The notes beneath the pieces are model-generated. The model made no database searches and was not told where the DNA came from. It saw only the letters and a list, made by a program, of their open reading frames with translations. A DNA stretch of 35,951 nt from Planctomycetota bacterium (GTDB taxonomy: Bacteria; Planctomycetota; Brocadiia; Brocadiales; Brocadiaceae): positions 1 to 35,951 of the forward strand of contig JAHFOY010000013.1 of NCBI GenBank assembly GCA_023261485.1, in the 5' to 3' direction. Below are positions 23,378-32,486 of the stretch, in pieces (within the stretch, counting starts at the first letter, position 1; every line of letters starts with the position of its first letter). The position numbers and the translations under genes were made by a program.

Positions 23378-25858
23378 TTACAGGCTACTTTCAGCATTCG
23401 CCAGCACAGGTTCCGGACTCTCAACTACCTCATCAAAGACCAATTTACCCTCATGTACCCTTGCCTTTACATGTTTCTTCCCTTCAAATCTACCCTGTAG
23501 TATTTCTTCGGAGAGAGGGTCTTCTAAATAATTTTCTATCGCCCTTCGAAGTGGACGCGCCCCAAAATTTTGGTTGTACCCCTTCTCTATGAGAAAATCC
23601 AATACCTCATCCGTAAGCGTAATGCTGATGTTGTAATTATCCAGCCTCTTTTTCACGCTCTTCAATTCGATCTCGATAATCTTCTTCAAATCCTCTTTAT
23701 TCAATGGTTTGAAGACGATGATATTATCCACCCTGTTTATAAACTCCGGACGGAAGTGCTTGTCAACTTCTTTCTTCAGTTGCTCCTTCATCACCTCATA
23801 TGTATGCTCATCGGTGGTCTTTTTAAAGCCCAAAGATGCCTGGTTTTTAATAACGTCCGCTCCAATGTTCGAAGTCATGATAATGACCACGTTGCGGAAA
23901 TCCACGTGACGACCAAAACTGTCCGTCAATTTCCCGTCTTCCATAATCTGTAACAACATGTTGAACACATCAGGATGCGCCTTCTCGATTTCATCCAGCA
24001 ATACAACGGCGTAAGGACGACGGCGAATCTTCTCTGTCAGTTGCCCCCCTTCTTCATAGCCGATATAGCCTGGAGGAGCGCCAATCAATCGTGAAATATT
24101 ATGTTTTTCCATGTATTCCGACATGTCTATCTGTATAAGCGCTTCCTCTTCTCCAAACATGAATTTTGCCAGCGACCTTGCGAGGTGCGTCTTTCCTACA
24201 CCGGATGGCCCTACAAATATAAAAGACGCAACAGGGCGATTCGGGTTCTTTAACCCTGCGCGAGAGCGCCGTATCGCCTTGGCAATCGCCTTTGTAGCTT
24301 CCTCCTGGCTGACCACCATCTTATGAAGTTCCTCTTCCATACGAAGCAGCTTTTTGGCTTCTGCAGATTCTATGCGTGTGATGGGAATTCCCGTCATTTT
24401 AGAAACAACCTCGGCGACAATTTCACCATTCACGACACCTTCAACTTCTGCGCGGGTTTCACGCCATTCTTTCTCAATTGTTTCCTTTTTCTTTTTCAAT
24501 TTGTCGGCCTTGTCTCTTAACCTGGCGGCCCTTTCAAAATCCTGAATTGCAACAGACTCGTCCTTGTCTTTTTCAAGTTTATTGATTTCTTCTTCTATAT
24601 GTCTCAAGTCAGGCGGCTGCGTGGTCGCCTTGAGTCGTATCCTTGCACATGACTCATCAATCACGTCAATCGCCTTGTCCGGAAGGTATCTTCCCGTAAT
24701 GTAGCGAATCGATAGTTCAGTTGCCGCCTCTAATGCGTCATCCGTAATTTGAACCTTGTGGTGCGCCTCGTACCTGTCGCGCAGCCCTTTTAATATTTCA
24801 ATGGTCTCCGTCTTTGAAGGAGGTTCGACGACAATCGTTTGGAACCTTCTTTCGAGTGCGCCGTCTTTTTCAATATATTTCCTGTATTCATCCAACGTAG
24901 TAGCGCCAATACACTGGATTTCACCCCGTGATAATGCAGGTTTCAAGACATTAGACGCATCAATGGCGCCTTCAGCGCCGCCTGCACCCACAAGGGTATG
25001 CAGCTCATCAATAAACAGGATAATGTTCTTTGCTCTTTTTACTTCTGACATTACCGCTTTAATACGCTCTTCGAACTGACCTCTGTATTTTGTGCCAGCC
25101 ACCATCATTGCAAGGTCTAACGCCACAATCCTGCGGTCTCTTAACAGTTCCGGGATATTCCCCTGAACTACAGCCTGCGCAAGGCCTTCAACGATTGCCG
25201 TTTTTCCTACCCCAGCCTCACCCAGCAAAACAGGGTTATTCTTGGTTCGGCGGCACAATACCTGAATGACGCGTTCGATCACATCCTGTCGTCCGATGAC
25301 CGGGTCAAGCTCATGTTCCCGGGCTTGCTGTGTGAGATCCCTGCCGAAAGAGTCCAACGCAGGAGTCTTCGACTTCCCCTTCTTTTCTTCTTTCTCCTGA
25401 TTGACGCCTCCCTGAACAGCTTCCGAACCTAACAGGCCGATAACTTCCTCCCGTACGTCTTCGAGTTTTACCCCCAGATTTAACAATACCTGGGCAGCAA
25501 CACCTTCCTGCTCTCTCAGTAATCCCAATAACAGATGTTCCGTTCCAATATAATTATGACCTAAAGCCCGCGCCTCCTCCATCGCATATTCCAGCACCTT
25601 TTTAACGCGCGGGGTAAATGGCAACTGCCCAACTGAAACCAGGTCTGATCCACTCTGTACAATTTTTTCTACCTCCAGGCGTATTTTTTTCAACTCTATA
25701 TCCAGGTTTTGTAAAACATTGGCAGCAACGCCGCTGCCTTCTTTCACCAACCCTAACAGGATATGTTCCGTTCCGATATATTCGTGGTTAAATCGCCGGG
25801 CCTCTTCTCGTGCAAGCGCCATAACCTTTCTAGCACGGTCAGTAAATCGATCAAACAT
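23378..25858 (-). CDS. clpC: ATP-dependent unfoldase ClpC
   Basis: An 826-residue class I Clp/Hsp100 ATPase. Two N-terminal Clp-N repeats (about residues 1-145, each with YIGTEHxLLGL) form the substrate- and adaptor-binding domain. D1 has Walker A GEAGVGKT (213-220) and the middle domain carries a UVR-like stretch ([18 protein letters not shown]), typical of ClpC rather than ClpA or ClpB. D2 has GPSGVGKT and the [13 protein letters not shown] Walker B region. It unfolds substrates for ClpP. In organisms with McsB it recognises phosphoarginine-tagged proteins. It is encoded 7 nt downstream of mcsB, so the tagging kinase and its reader are co-transcribed. A terminator follows at 23323-23351. 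Confidence 0.97.
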   Translation of the reverse strand: MFDRFTDRARKVMALAREEARRFNHEYIGTEHILLGLVKEGSGVAANVLQNLDIELKKIRLEVEKIVQSGSDLVSVGQLPFTPRVKKVLEYAMEEARALGHNYIGTEHLLLGLLREQEGVAAQVLLNLGVKLEDVREEVIGLLGSEAVQGGVNQEKEEKKGKSKTPALDSFGRDLTQQAREHELDPVIGRQDVIERVIQVLCRRTKNNPVLLGEAGVGKTAIVEGLAQAVVQGNIPELLRDRRIVALDLAMMVAGTKYRGQFEERIKAVMSEVKRAKNIILFIDELHTLVGAGGAEGAIDASNVLKPALSRGEIQCIGATTLDEYRKYIEKDGALERRFQTIVVEPPSKTETIEILKGLRDRYEAHHKVQITDDALEAATELSIRYITGRYLPDKAIDVIDESCARIRLKATTQPPDLRHIEEEINKLEKDKDESVAIQDFERAARLRDKADKLKKKKETIEKEWRETRAEVEGVVNGEIVAEVVSKMTGIPITRIESAEAKKLLRMEEELHKMVVSQEEATKAIAKAIRRSRAGLKNPNRPVASFIFVGPSGVGKTHLARSLAKFMFGEEEALIQIDMSEYMEKHNISRLIGAPPGYIGYEEGGQLTEKIRRRPYAVVLLDEIEKAHPDVFNMLLQIMEDGKLTDSFGRHVDFRNVVIIMTSNIGADVIKNQASLGFKKTTDEHTYEVMKEQLKKEVDKHFRPEFINRVDNIIVFKPLNKEDLKKIIEIELKSVKKRLDNYNISITLTDEVLDFLIEKGYNQNFGARPLRRAIENYLEDPLSEEILQGRFEGKKHVKARVHEGKLVFDEVVESPEPVLANAESSL

Positions 25859-25865
25859 AATACAC

Positions 25866-26954
25866 CTATCCTTTCAAACTTTTTATCTTTTCCAGGCGTT
25901 TTCTTACATATGATGCGCGAATAATATTCCTCTGTGTGGAATTAAGCTCGCGTCCTTCCAGCTTTTGTAAGTGTCCCGGCAGCGTGAGAATGAAAAGCTC
26001 ATTTAACGTTTTCATTTCAATGTCATTAATTATTCCCAAATTGACTCCCATTCTGACTTGAGAGAGCAGATGCATAATCTCTTCCGAAGAAATCAGTCTC
26101 GCCACCTTGAGCATACCATAAGACCGCCATACCCGGTCCTCTAACTGTTCGCGGCTTTCAGAAACGAGCGCCTTTCTAGCCATCCGCTCATAACTGGTAA
26201 TCCTGGGAATCACACTTTCAATAATCTCAATAATTTCCACTTCCGATTTGCCAAGGGTAAACTGGTTGGAGATTTGATATAAGTCCCCTGAAACTTGCGT
26301 CCCTTCACCATATAGCCCCCTGACCACCAATCCGAGCTTCATAACGGCAGTAAACACCTTCTCAATATGGTGAGTCATCCCTAAGGCCGGCAAATGTAAC
26401 ATGACTGACGCCCTCATCCCCGTACCTACATTTGTAGGGCAGGCCGTTAGATATCCAAACCGTGAAGAATAAGCATAATTTAATTTTCTCTCCAATTTAT
26501 TATCTATATCATCTATCGTTTTCCATGCCTCTTTTAGTTCAAATCCTGAGCGAATCACCTGTATCCTTAAATGATCTTCTTCGTTAACCATCAGACTGAC
26601 GGTTTCCGATTTACCAAAGGCCACGCCCCTTTCACCCTCTCCCCCTGCATGTTCCCTGCTGATAAGGTGTCGTTCTACCAAAAAAAGCCTGTCCACAGGC
26701 GTAATATCCGCAAGGTTCAAATAACAAAGATCCTGTGAAATATCGGAGTCCTTAATCCTCTCCCTGATAATCTCTTCGAGTTCCTTTTTTTGCTTTACAT
26801 TGGCCCTTGAAAGAAAGGGAAATCGCGCCACATTCCTGGCCAAACGAATCCTGCTGCTAATGACGATGTCTGACTCAGGACCTGTTCCTCTGAGCCATTC
26901 ACCAGTATTATCGGCAAGATCACTAATCTTCATCGTTGTCGCCTGAAAGCTCAT
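25866..26954 (-). CDS. mcsB: Protein-arginine kinase McsB
   Basis: A 362-residue ATP:guanido phosphotransferase-fold kinase. Key segments are DIVISSRIRLARNVARFPF (about residues 29-47), ERHLISREHAGGEGERGVAF, and the catalytic loop ACPTNVGTGMRASVMLHLP with C172. The C-terminal part has the arginine-phosphate-binding region of bacterial McsB (SYERMARKALVSESREQLED). McsB phosphorylates arginine on misfolded proteins, marking them for ClpCP. The start at 26954 has GAGGG 8 nt upstream and overlaps mcsA by 32 nt; a later ATG at 26933 would still overlap. The length is normal and no key residue is missing. Confidence 0.96.
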   Translation of the reverse strand: MSFQATTMKISDLADNTGEWLRGTGPESDIVISSRIRLARNVARFPFLSRANVKQKKELEEIIRERIKDSDISQDLCYLNLADITPVDRLFLVERHLISREHAGGEGERGVAFGKSETVSLMVNEEDHLRIQVIRSGFELKEAWKTIDDIDNKLERKLNYAYSSRFGYLTACPTNVGTGMRASVMLHLPALGMTHHIEKVFTAVMKLGLVVRGLYGEGTQVSGDLYQISNQFTLGKSEVEIIEIIESVIPRITSYERMARKALVSESREQLEDRVWRSYGMLKVARLISSEEIMHLLSQVRMGVNLGIINDIEMKTLNELFILTLPGHLQKLEGRELNSTQRNIIRASYVRKRLEKIKSLKG

Positions 26955-27420
26955 AAATTTTATCCCTCAATTCAGCAGCCCTTTCGTAATCTTCTTTTTC
27001 TACGGCCTTATTCAGTTCATTCCGTAACTGCATGAGTTCATTCTTCTTTATTAATTCTTTCCCTGCCCTTGAAGGCACTTTTCCGACATGCTGGGTACTG
27101 CTGTGCATCTTTTCCAACAAAGGGATTAGCCCTTTTCTAAAAATGGTATAATCCATCGGGCAGCCCAAACGGCCATTGGAGCGGAATTCCAAATAAGACA
27201 GTCCGCACACGGGACAAACGATCTTGGACATCTCATTTATTTCAGGCGCTACCTGATTAATGAGGCTTGTTAATATTTCAGTGGGTGATGGTATTTTTGT
27301 TAGATGTGTATTGATGCTCTGCGCACACTCTTCACATAGATGTCGTTCCTTCTTTGCAGTACCGACGATCTCCGTTAAATGCACCGTCGCATGCTTTTTA
27401 TTACAAGATTCGCATTTCAT
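26923..27420 (-). CDS. mcsA: McsA, UVR-motif activator of McsB
   Basis: A 165-residue protein with an N-terminal zinc-binding region: CESCNKKHATVHL with a following CEEC (about residues 3-34), then CPVCGLSYLEFRSNGRLGCP (about 89-108). In place of a fourth CxxC it has GCPMDY, a form I associate with non-Firmicute members. The C-terminal UVR motif is LRNELNKAVEKEDYERAAEL (about 132-151). McsA activates the arginine kinase McsB and helps control ClpC substrates. The stop overlaps mcsB by 32 nt, so the two are translationally coupled. AGGGG lies 9 nt before the ATG. Confidence 0.93.
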   Translation of the reverse strand: MKCESCNKKHATVHLTEIVGTAKKERHLCEECAQSINTHLTKIPSPTEILTSLINQVAPEINEMSKIVCPVCGLSYLEFRSNGRLGCPMDYTIFRKGLIPLLEKMHSSTQHVGKVPSRAGKELIKKNELMQLRNELNKAVEKEDYERAAELRDKIYELSGDNDED

Positions 27421-27457
27421 TGTTCATTACCCCTATGGAACCCAAGACTAAATCTAA

Positions 27458-28747
27458 TTACCGTTTTTCCCATTTTAACACATCCATAACTTTTCCTAAA
27501 GAACTTTTTTCAGATAATATTTCCTCTCGAATCCTGTTTTCTCTTTCCAAACAATCCATACCGTAATTAACCCTTACATCGGCCTCCGCCAAAGGTATCA
27601 CCATCAACCCATCGTCATCTCCGATAATCCAATCCCCCGGATTAATTCTAATCCCTGATATCTGAATTGGCACATTAATTTCCCCAAACCCTTTTGGCTC
27701 GCCGGCGGTTGGCATCACCATTTTTGTAAAGGCAGGAAAATTTAATTCCCTAATCTCTGCAATATCCCGTATTGCTCCGTTAATTACCACCCCGCTTATT
27801 TTTTTTTGCAACGCACTGTGAGTTGCCAATTCCCCCCAAATTGCAGGACCGACTCCCCCGGCATCAATCACAACGACGTCTCCTTCTTTTGCAATATCTA
27901 TAGCCTCAACCGGTTTAGCCCAATCACCGGGCAACGTCCTTACAGTAACCGCATTCCCTATTAATTTAATATTTTGATATATCGGATATAAACCTGTGAT
28001 ACTTTCCGCACGATGCCCGGCATCAGAAATATTTGCCGTCGAAAGTTTCGTTAACGCTTCCCGCACGCCTTCACTTGTTACCCTTTTAAACAGGGCTGTA
28101 TCAACTCTTCTATTTTCTTTGATAGCAGTTTTAATGCTTTCTGCTGCGATTTTCGCATCCTTTGATTTGCTGATATAACCACCCACTATAACGATACTTG
28201 CCCCGGCGTTTACCGCATCTATCACATTCTCAGAATTAATACCGCCCGCAACCGCAACAGGGATTTTTACCTTACTGCAAATGCGCTGCAAGACGCTGAA
28301 AGGCGTTTTTCCACTCATTTGATCGTCTATTGCGGTATGGATGGCTATATAGTCTGCGCCTAACCTTTCTATATCGGCAATACGTTCCTCAACTTTAGCG
28401 CTATTTATAAAGTCTACGCAGACCTTTATACCGTAATTTTTCCCTGCCTGTATGCATTCTCTAATGGTTGAATCAGGGGCATCTCCCATCACAACGGCAA
28501 TATTCGCGCCCGCTTTGGCAGCCATTTCCATTTCCATACGACCAGCATCCATTGTCTTCATGTCTGCAAGCAAGATTATGCCGGGAAACAATTTTCTCAA
28601 ATGCCGTACCGCATTCATCCCCTCGCTTTTAATAAGAGGTGTGCCAATTTCCAGCCAGTCAGCGCCACCTTCAATCGCCTCCCCGGCAACCTTTACAGCC
28701 CTGTGAAGATCAACAAAATCGAGGGCTACTTGGAATATTACTGCCAT
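27458..28747 (-). CDS. Bifunctional 3-hexulose-6-phosphate synthase / RraA-like fusion
   Basis: A 429-residue two-domain protein. Residues 1-210 match 3-hexulose-6-phosphate synthase, an OMP-decarboxylase-family barrel: ALDFVDL, GADWLEIGTPLIKSEG, the catalytic D62-M-K64-T-M-D67, IAIHTAIDDQ and AVAGGINSENV. Residues 225-429 match the RraA / HMG-aldolase fold: WGELATHSALQKKISG, VVINGAIRDIAEI (R327, D328) and GDWIIGDDDGLMVIP. HPS condenses formaldehyde with ribulose 5-phosphate, or runs backwards to make ribulose 5-phosphate. The RraA-like half could be an aldolase or decarboxylase. Such fusions are known mainly from archaea. No phospho-3-hexuloisomerase is encoded in the window. It lies 27 nt after queD and 37 nt before mcsA. 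Confidence 0.9.
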   Translation of the reverse strand: MAVIFQVALDFVDLHRAVKVAGEAIEGGADWLEIGTPLIKSEGMNAVRHLRKLFPGIILLADMKTMDAGRMEMEMAAKAGANIAVVMGDAPDSTIRECIQAGKNYGIKVCVDFINSAKVEERIADIERLGADYIAIHTAIDDQMSGKTPFSVLQRICSKVKIPVAVAGGINSENVIDAVNAGASIVIVGGYISKSKDAKIAAESIKTAIKENRRVDTALFKRVTSEGVREALTKLSTANISDAGHRAESITGLYPIYQNIKLIGNAVTVRTLPGDWAKPVEAIDIAKEGDVVVIDAGGVGPAIWGELATHSALQKKISGVVINGAIRDIAEIRELNFPAFTKMVMPTAGEPKGFGEINVPIQISGIRINPGDWIIGDDDGLMVIPLAEADVRVNYGMDCLERENRIREEILSEKSSLGKVMDVLKWEKR

Positions 28748-28774
28748 TATCTGTACTCAATTGTAAAAGAACCT

Positions 28775-29140
28775 TTATTCGAAATATGTAGCTCCACAAC
28801 GCTCAGATTCCCAGGTTGTGACCTTAAAAACCTTCACCCCTGATGGTAATGCATTGCTTAATTCGTCGTAAAGTATTTTAGAAAGATTTTCAGTGGTAGG
28901 ATTTAAAACCTTAAAATCTGCAAGTTCATTCAAATAGGCATGGTCAAATTTATTCACGATTTCTCCAATAACTTTTTTCACTTCTCTAAAATCCATAACC
29001 ATACCTAACTTGTCCAGTTTTTCAGCCTTCAAAACAACCTGGACCTTCCAGTTGTGACCATGGAGCTTCTCGCATTGACCCTTATATTCACGCAGGTTAT
29101 GCGCCGCAGAGAAATCCGTTTCAACGATAAGTTCAAACAC
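28775..29140 (-). CDS. queD: 6-carboxytetrahydropterin synthase QueD / PTPS family
   Basis: A 121-residue tunnelling-fold protein of normal QueD length, starting at GTG. Zinc ligands are H14 (DFSAAHNLR), H27 and H29 (C23-x3-H27-G-H29 in CEKLHGHNW). C23 is the catalytic cysteine, and FDHAYLNEL gives the Asp-His pair (D66, H67). The C-terminal TTWESERCGATYFE supplies the pterin-binding Glu. The reaction converts dihydroneopterin triphosphate to 6-carboxytetrahydropterin for queuosine, but other PTPS activities cannot be excluded, because queC, queE and queF are not in the window. It is first in the closely spaced run queD, HPS-RraA, mcsA, mcsB, clpC. Confidence 0.9.
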   Translation of the reverse strand: MFELIVETDFSAAHNLREYKGQCEKLHGHNWKVQVVLKAEKLDKLGMVMDFREVKKVIGEIVNKFDHAYLNELADFKVLNPTTENLSKILYDELSNALPSGVKVFKVTTWESERCGATYFE

Positions 29141-29312
29141 ACATATGTACCGAAAGATGCCTTATTTTACTATACGACAGGATACCGCAATGAAATTATC
29201 AACAAAATGTTATCACTCACAAAAATAAAAGTCAAGGGATTTCTGATTGTTCATATAGGCTTAAACGCTCATTATAAAAAAACATAGGATAGTTTTATAC
29301 CCACGGAACTCC

Positions 29313-31088
29313 CTATTTTCTCTTGAATTGTTTTTGTAACTCATCCAGAGAAAAATACAGGGTCGTTGGTCTGCCATGCGGGCAATTATTTGTATATGCA
29401 TTTATGCTCTTTTTCTTTTCCAGGAGTTCTTCTATCTCTTGCGGTTCTAACCTTTGTCCAGCCTTGACAGCACCCCTGCATGCCATGATATTGATTAGTT
29501 TGTTTAAAATCTTATCTTTACCCTTCAGAGAATCTTCTGCGCCCAGTTCTGCCAATAAGTTCTCTACAAAATCCTTTGCATTTAAATGCTTCAGAATCTG
29601 CGGAAAAGCACGGATCACTATCGTATGCTGTCCAAACTCCTCAACCTCAAGTCCCAGTGTTCCTAAATATTCCTTCAAACTGATAATGCTAAAGAAGTCT
29701 TTGGGACTCAACTCTACCATTTCCGGTATCAGTAACCGTTGACTCAGTGATTTTGAAGCGTGCAAGCTCCTTTCTATTTCATGATATAAAATTATTTCAT
29801 GCAAGGCGTGTTGATCTATGATGTTCAACCCGTTATCCGTCTCCTCAATTATAAAGGCATTGTGAATTTGGAAACACGTCCTCCTGTTTTTGTTACTACC
29901 TTCAACGGCAAAGGCCTCTTCTTTCTTATCCGCTTTAATATTTGTCTGAATTTCACCATATCTCCCCGGCATTTCCCCTTCTGCTTTCTCCGCAGAAAAT
30001 CGTTCCCATAAAGTCTTTTTTATAAGATCGACCTCTTCTGTCTTTGCCGTTTCTCTCTCTAACCTAGGCAGGGTAGTTGGTACGCTGATAGTTTTAATTG
30101 TTGATTTATTCAAACCCTCTCTTACCGCTGAAAGGACATAATTATAGATTGCGCTGGTATTTCGAAAACGCACCTCGATCTTTGTTGGATGAACATTCAC
30201 GTCTACCTCGGACGGTTCCATCTGTAAAAATAAGAAGACAATCGGATACCGCTTATGCATCAATTTCCCATGATAAGCTTCGCTAATAGCACGAAAGATA
30301 GCATTGTCCTTGATATAGCGGCCATTTAAAACTATAAACTGCATCCTTGCATTACTCTTATCAAAAAAAGGCGGCGCAATATATCCTGAAAGGGTGAACA
30401 TCTCTTCCCTGAGAAATATGGGGATAAGATGCTTTCTCATCTCTTCTCCAAAAAATGTAACAATCCGTTCTGCTGTGTCCTGAACGGCCGGGAGATTAAA
30501 CACGGTTCTGTTGTTATGCATAAGCGTAAAATGAATTGCCGGATAGGACAGCGAAAATTTTGTCAGCACCTCTGAAATATAAGCCATTTCCGTAGGTATT
30601 GTCCTCAAAAATTTCTTACGGACAGGGGTATTAAAAAACAGATCGCGCACGTCAACTTGCGTACCTTCAGGCGCACCCCGTTCCTTAACTTCCGACAAAA
30701 CTCCCCCATCAATCTTTATTTCTGCCCCATTCATAGCCCCTTTTACCCTGGAGATGATACTGGCGTGTGAAACGGCTCCAATACTCGGCAGCGCCTCTCC
30801 CCGAAAACCCAGTGTGTGGATTGCAAACAACTCGTCTGCATCGTGAAGTTTACTGGTTGCGTGGCTTTGAAATGCGAGGGCAAGGTCTTCTGCATCCATT
30901 CCAACGCCATCGTCCGAGACCCTAATCAATTTTCGGCCCCCGTCTTCCAAATAGGTATCGATTCTCGTTGCCTTAGCGTCAATCGCATTCTCAATCAACT
31001 CTTTTACGACAGATGCCGGACGGTCTATCACCTCACCCGCTGCAATTTTATTAATTACGGATACCGGAAGGATCTTAATTTGCGACAT
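29313..31088 (-). CDS. mutL: DNA mismatch repair protein MutL
   Basis: A 591-residue MutL. The N-terminal GHKL ATPase has AAGEVIDRPASVVKELIENA (E30, N34), SDDGVGM, and THTLGFRGEALPSIG-type motif III (about residues 90-104). The middle contains a variable linker (about 335-400). The C-terminal dimerisation and endonuclease domain has DQHALHEIILYHE (425-437), ACRGAVKAGQRL and CPHGRPT, so it belongs to the endonuclease-active MutL group used by bacteria lacking MutH. The first motif deviates from DQHA-x2-E-x4-E: His436 sits where the final Glu is expected, with Glu one residue later. It is transcribed toward queD with 172 nt between. No mutS is in the window. Confidence 0.96.
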   Translation of the reverse strand: MSQIKILPVSVINKIAAGEVIDRPASVVKELIENAIDAKATRIDTYLEDGGRKLIRVSDDGVGMDAEDLALAFQSHATSKLHDADELFAIHTLGFRGEALPSIGAVSHASIISRVKGAMNGAEIKIDGGVLSEVKERGAPEGTQVDVRDLFFNTPVRKKFLRTIPTEMAYISEVLTKFSLSYPAIHFTLMHNNRTVFNLPAVQDTAERIVTFFGEEMRKHLIPIFLREEMFTLSGYIAPPFFDKSNARMQFIVLNGRYIKDNAIFRAISEAYHGKLMHKRYPIVFLFLQMEPSEVDVNVHPTKIEVRFRNTSAIYNYVLSAVREGLNKSTIKTISVPTTLPRLERETAKTEEVDLIKKTLWERFSAEKAEGEMPGRYGEIQTNIKADKKEEAFAVEGSNKNRRTCFQIHNAFIIEETDNGLNIIDQHALHEIILYHEIERSLHASKSLSQRLLIPEMVELSPKDFFSIISLKEYLGTLGLEVEEFGQHTIVIRAFPQILKHLNAKDFVENLLAELGAEDSLKGKDKILNKLINIMACRGAVKAGQRLEPQEIEELLEKKKSINAYTNNCPHGRPTTLYFSLDELQKQFKRK

Positions 31089-31150
31089 GTACCACTTTTC
31101 TTAAATAATTCCTGTTTTTTAAATTTGTGACTTAGTATTGAATATTTCAG

Positions 31151-31180
31151 TTGCAAAAAACAAAATATATGTCATAGAAT
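31151..31180 (+). promoter_or_regulatory. Possible promoter of the Thr/Pro-rich secreted protein gene
   Basis: TTGCAA (31151-31156), 18 nt, then TAGAAT (31175-31180), in the 198-nt AT-rich gap between divergent mutL and the secreted protein gene. A strong ribosome site AAGGAGG (31271-31277) lies 9 nt before ATG 31287. The boxes are weak and the region is AT-rich. Confidence 0.3.
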
Positions 31181-31286
31181 AAACTATTATACATTCTGTA
31201 ACAAAACAAATAGTTAATTCTGAATAAATTTTAAACATTTCTGAAAATTATATCATATAACATTTTTAATAAGGAGGAGAAAAACA

Positions 31287-32351
31287 ATGAAAAAATATTT
31301 TAGCGTATTGGGAATAATTTTATCTGTAATAAGCCTGTCAATACTGTCAGCTACAAAAGGATATAGTGACGATTTGTATAAAGCAAGTTTAACTGGTGCT
31401 TCTTCGTTATCTTATAACAAAGAAGTTGAAGCAAAGATCAGCATAAAAGACAATGGTAAAGTGGAATTATCCATAAAGGGATTACGATCTACTGATGATC
31501 AACTAATCAATCAAAGCAGTATCCTTGTCATTGAAACAGAGATCAATGACAGTCCCAAAACATATTCAAAATCATTCACTATTACCGATGGAAAAGCAGA
31601 AGAAGAATTTACTCTTGAAGACCTAAGTAAAGATGACAAACTTGAAATCACCAGTGTCGTAATCAATAAAGCGACAGCTACAACCCCTACTCCGACGGCA
31701 ACTGCTTCACCAACGAGTTCTCCAACTGCCACCCCAACAGCAACCGCATCACCGATACCGACCAGTTCGCCAACAGGTACGACAACAGCCTCCGTAGCTG
31801 CGGTACAAATATTTAATGCATCTACGAGCACAAGCGATGCAATTATGGTACCCGGAGGTATAATTTCAGAGTCCACGACAACAGCAACACCTACGCCGGT
31901 TACTACCGCTTCACCTACTCCAGGAGCGACAGCTACACCTGTGTCATCCCCTGCAGTTATTGAGGCAGAAGTATCAATAAAACCAGAAACCATCAACCTG
32001 AAAAGCAAAGGCAAATTCAAGGCATTTATTGAACTTCCATCGCCTTACAGTGTTGAAGACATTGATCCGGAGACCGTCGAATGCAATGGGGCACAGGCTA
32101 TTGATGGAAAGACCGACAAACACGGCCGATTTATTGCAACATTTAATGTACAAGACCTGGATTTAGGGTTTGATAGCAACGCTCGCAAGGGTCGTGACGA
32201 TAAAAAAGTAAAAGTAACACTTACTGTATCTGGTGAATTAAAAGACGGTACAAGATTCGAGGGAAGCGATACGGTAAGCATAAAGGGTAAGAAACATGAT
32301 GGCGAAGGCGATAACGGTGATAATGATAACCATGGAAAGAAGCATAATTAG
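31287..32351 (+). CDS. Secreted protein with Thr/Pro/Ser-rich linkers
   Basis: A 354-residue exported protein. A signal peptide (about residues 1-28) is followed by a beta-rich N-terminal domain (about 30-130). A low-complexity Thr/Pro/Ser/Ala linker comes next (about 131-172, TPTPTATASPTSSPTATPT), then a short unique island, a second similar linker (about 198-226), and a C-terminal beta domain starting EAEVSIKPETINLKSKGKFK with EGSDTVSIKG near its end. The last 20 or so residues are charged and Asp/His/Asn-rich (DGEGDNGDNDNHGKKHN), possibly metal-binding. The KPETINLKSKGK-type domain recurs in secreted archaeal and bacterial proteins. The linkers look suitable for O-glycosylation; function is unknown. 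It is monocistronic, with a terminator at 32372-32402. Confidence 0.82.
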   Translation: MKKYFSVLGIILSVISLSILSATKGYSDDLYKASLTGASSLSYNKEVEAKISIKDNGKVELSIKGLRSTDDQLINQSSILVIETEINDSPKTYSKSFTITDGKAEEEFTLEDLSKDDKLEITSVVINKATATTPTPTATASPTSSPTATPTATASPIPTSSPTGTTTASVAAVQIFNASTSTSDAIMVPGGIISESTTTATPTPVTTASPTPGATATPVSSPAVIEAEVSIKPETINLKSKGKFKAFIELPSPYSVEDIDPETVECNGAQAIDGKTDKHGRFIATFNVQDLDLGFDSNARKGRDDKKVKVTLTVSGELKDGTRFEGSDTVSIKGKKHDGEGDNGDNDNHGKKHN

Positions 32352-32371
32352 GCATTAATAATGCTGTTTAC

Positions 32372-32402
32372 AAAAAGGGAGGCACAAAAGCCTCCCTTTT
32401 TT
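32372..32402 (+). terminator. Intrinsic terminator
   Basis: AAAAAGGGAGGC (32372-32383) pairs with GCCTCCCTTTTT (32390-32401) around a 6-nt loop, followed by a T-tract. It is 20 nt after the stop of the secreted protein gene. Confidence 0.9.
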
Positions 32403-32486
32403 GTTTTCCATTCTCTGGAATTATCCAGCATTTCTGAATACATTTCAAAAAATCTTTTTCTTTGAAATTAATGACATAAAAATAGC

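Noticed and set aside
29141-29312. T-run and GGGTA/TATCC pairing downstream of mutL as a terminator
   Set aside because: The stem is only 5 bp with one G-U pair and is separated from the T-run, so it is too weak to call.
31680-31940. Repetitive ACC/ACA/CCA/GCA stretches that could suggest a repeat array or CRISPR
   Set aside because: They are in-frame low-complexity codons for Thr/Pro/Ser/Ala in a secreted protein, with no constant repeat-spacer spacing.
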